Of a stretch of 64,000 nt of DNA, positions 62,801-64,000 are shown piece after piece (positions within the stretch are counted from its first letter, which is position 1; each line of letters starts with the position of its first letter). Where the stretch lies: assembly GCA_964035545.1 (NCBI GenBank), contig OZ037773.1, positions 1,614,751-1,678,750 of the forward strand, written 5' to 3'. The notes below the pieces were generated by a model. That model saw only the letters and a list, made by a program, of their open reading frames with translations. It did not search any database and had not been told where the DNA came from. The stretch comes from Bugula neritina (taxonomy: Eukaryota; Bryozoa; Gymnolaemata; Cheilostomatida; Bugulidae). A program made the position numbers and the translations under genes.

Positions 62801-63310
62801 GGTAAGGTTGCTCACTATAACTGTGGGTCTTAGAAAATTATTTTAGCTATAAACATAACTATAAGGACACTAATCAAGCGCACATGGCATGATGGTAGTT
62901 TGAATCATAGAATTATTAATGTTTTAATGGTTAATTTTTCAAATTTTATGTGTTATTCAATTTTACATTGGTTATGTAAAAATCTCATTTTAGTACTGAG
63001 TAGTAAGAGTTGCCTATAGCTTATAACTTCCCCCCAAAGTAGTAAAGTAAGTGCTTACGACCTTAAAGACTAAAACCACAATATTATACTTCAAATTACT
63101 AGAATATCAGCTAAAATATTTCAATACAATCGATGACATTTTTTTAGTTTTTCTTAACCTAAATTTATCTATCTCTGTCTTCAAAATTGTAATGAAAGTT
63201 CAGAAATTGCAAAAAAGTGCAACAGTTAAGAATTGTAAGAAGGTTTTTAAAATTTTTTTTAATTTACAATTACTCAAAGTTATTTTTATCCTTTTTTCAG
63301 GCTTAGCATG
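59888..63310. other. Downstream intergenic region
   Basis: 3' flank of the ZNF318-like gene, then AT-rich DNA. From about 61150 to 61620 there are AGT/ACT/ATT triplet-rich runs similar to those at 42-45 kb. A minus-strand Arg-rich open frame at 60639-60373 could not be tied to any family or splice partner. No gene is called. Confidence 0.5.
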
Positions 63311-63605
63311 GCTGTAACTTACTAGTGATTCTAAGAGTGAGTGTAACTCATCAGTGATACTAAGAGTGAAAGTAACTCATCAGTGATACTGAGAGTGAAA
63401 GTAACTCATCAGTGATACCGAGAGTGGGAGTAACTCACTAGTGATACTGAGAGTGGGAGTAACTCATCAGTGATACCGAAAGTGGGAGTAACTCATCAGT
63501 GATACTAAGAGTGAGTGTAACTCATCAGTGATACTGAGAGTGAAAGTAACTCATCAGTGATACTGAGAGTGGGAGTAACTCACTAGTGGTACTGAGAGTG
63601 ATTGA
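63311..63605. repeat. 30-bp minisatellite (intergenic)
   Basis: About ten copies of AGTGATACTGAGAGTGGGAG followed by TAACTCATC. Intergenic, with no gene recognised in the last few hundred bases after it. Confidence 0.95.
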
Positions 63606-64000
63606 TACTGAGTCATATGTTAGTGTTACTGTGTAGTCAGTAGTGTGTACTCATAATCTCGCACTACTAGTAATTTAGTGGAAACTTTGACTCTTGTTTA
63701 TTAACATAAAACTTTTTTGGCTTTACAGTTTTATCTCCATTTACCAGCAAACTATTCGACAAACATCTAAACTTGCCAGAAATACTATTTTTAAACAGTT
63801 TTGAATTAAGTATTAAATATAAAATTTTAGGCACATCTTGCCATATTTGAGTTTCTTGTCACAGGTATAATTTTATCATATAAAAGGTATAAGTGGTATA
63901 AATTTAATTTTCATACTTTTGAAGATCTCTGTGTTCAATGTGACATATCAAGCTGTTGTGTCTACAAGCAAAACACTTCATCCTAATTATTGCCATCTTT

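Overview
The window is nuclear DNA of an animal. It is about two-thirds A+T, the genes are split into many short GT-AG exons, most introns and intergenic stretches carry tandem repeats, and remnants of transposons and tRNA-derived elements occur throughout. The gene set (PP2A B56 subunit, NUPR1, LysM-domain protein, mitochondrial-type acetyl-CoA synthetase, TRIM protein, PUS10, ZNF318-like protein) is animal-specific in combination. Divergence from the vertebrate versions, and an R2-type retrotransposon fragment of a kind familiar from sponges and cnidarians, suggest an early-branching or marine invertebrate; a sponge is my best guess, but no sequence here fixes the phylum. Exon borders were inferred from splice consensus, reading-frame phase and family similarity, without transcripts.

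Layout: 1-5800 is AT-rich sequence with a retrotransposon endonuclease fragment (3564-4160) and two tRNA-like SINE heads (4555-4880). PPP2R5/B56 (+, 5810-10888) has a decayed hAT transposon in intron 2. A two-exon NUPR1 homologue (+, 12362-13070) follows. A LYSMD gene (-, 15894-18740) lies tail-to-tail with NUPR1 and head-to-head with the ACSS1-like gene (+, 21593-30133, 14 exons). A TRIM gene (+, 32157-35850) lies tail-to-tail with PUS10 (-, 36839-41886, first exon not found). A gene-poor AT-rich block (41887-47161) holds an inverted-repeat element with a heat-shock-type promoter inside it. A large ZNF318-like gene (+, 47162-59887, 24 inferred exons) follows, then repeat-rich intergenic DNA to the end.

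The genes do not form a pathway; they are ordinary, independently transcribed housekeeping or regulatory genes. The most unusual property is shared architecture: intron-specific tandem repeats. In at least five places the repeated unit includes the splice junction itself, so a real donor or acceptor is one member of a tandem array of near-identical splice sites. The clearest case is ACSS1 intron 3: nine exon-end-plus-donor copies at its 5' end and seven acceptor-plus-exon-start copies at its 3' end. One ZNF318-like intron (56000-56624) is almost entirely a minisatellite that carries donor-like and acceptor-like sequence in many units.

Other points of interest are the heat-shock-type promoter in the 45.4-46.2 kb element, four 31-bp promoter repeats with reverse CCAAT boxes directly before the TRIM start codon, several non-autonomous DNA transposons with readable target duplications, and a new-looking SINE family present in two copies.
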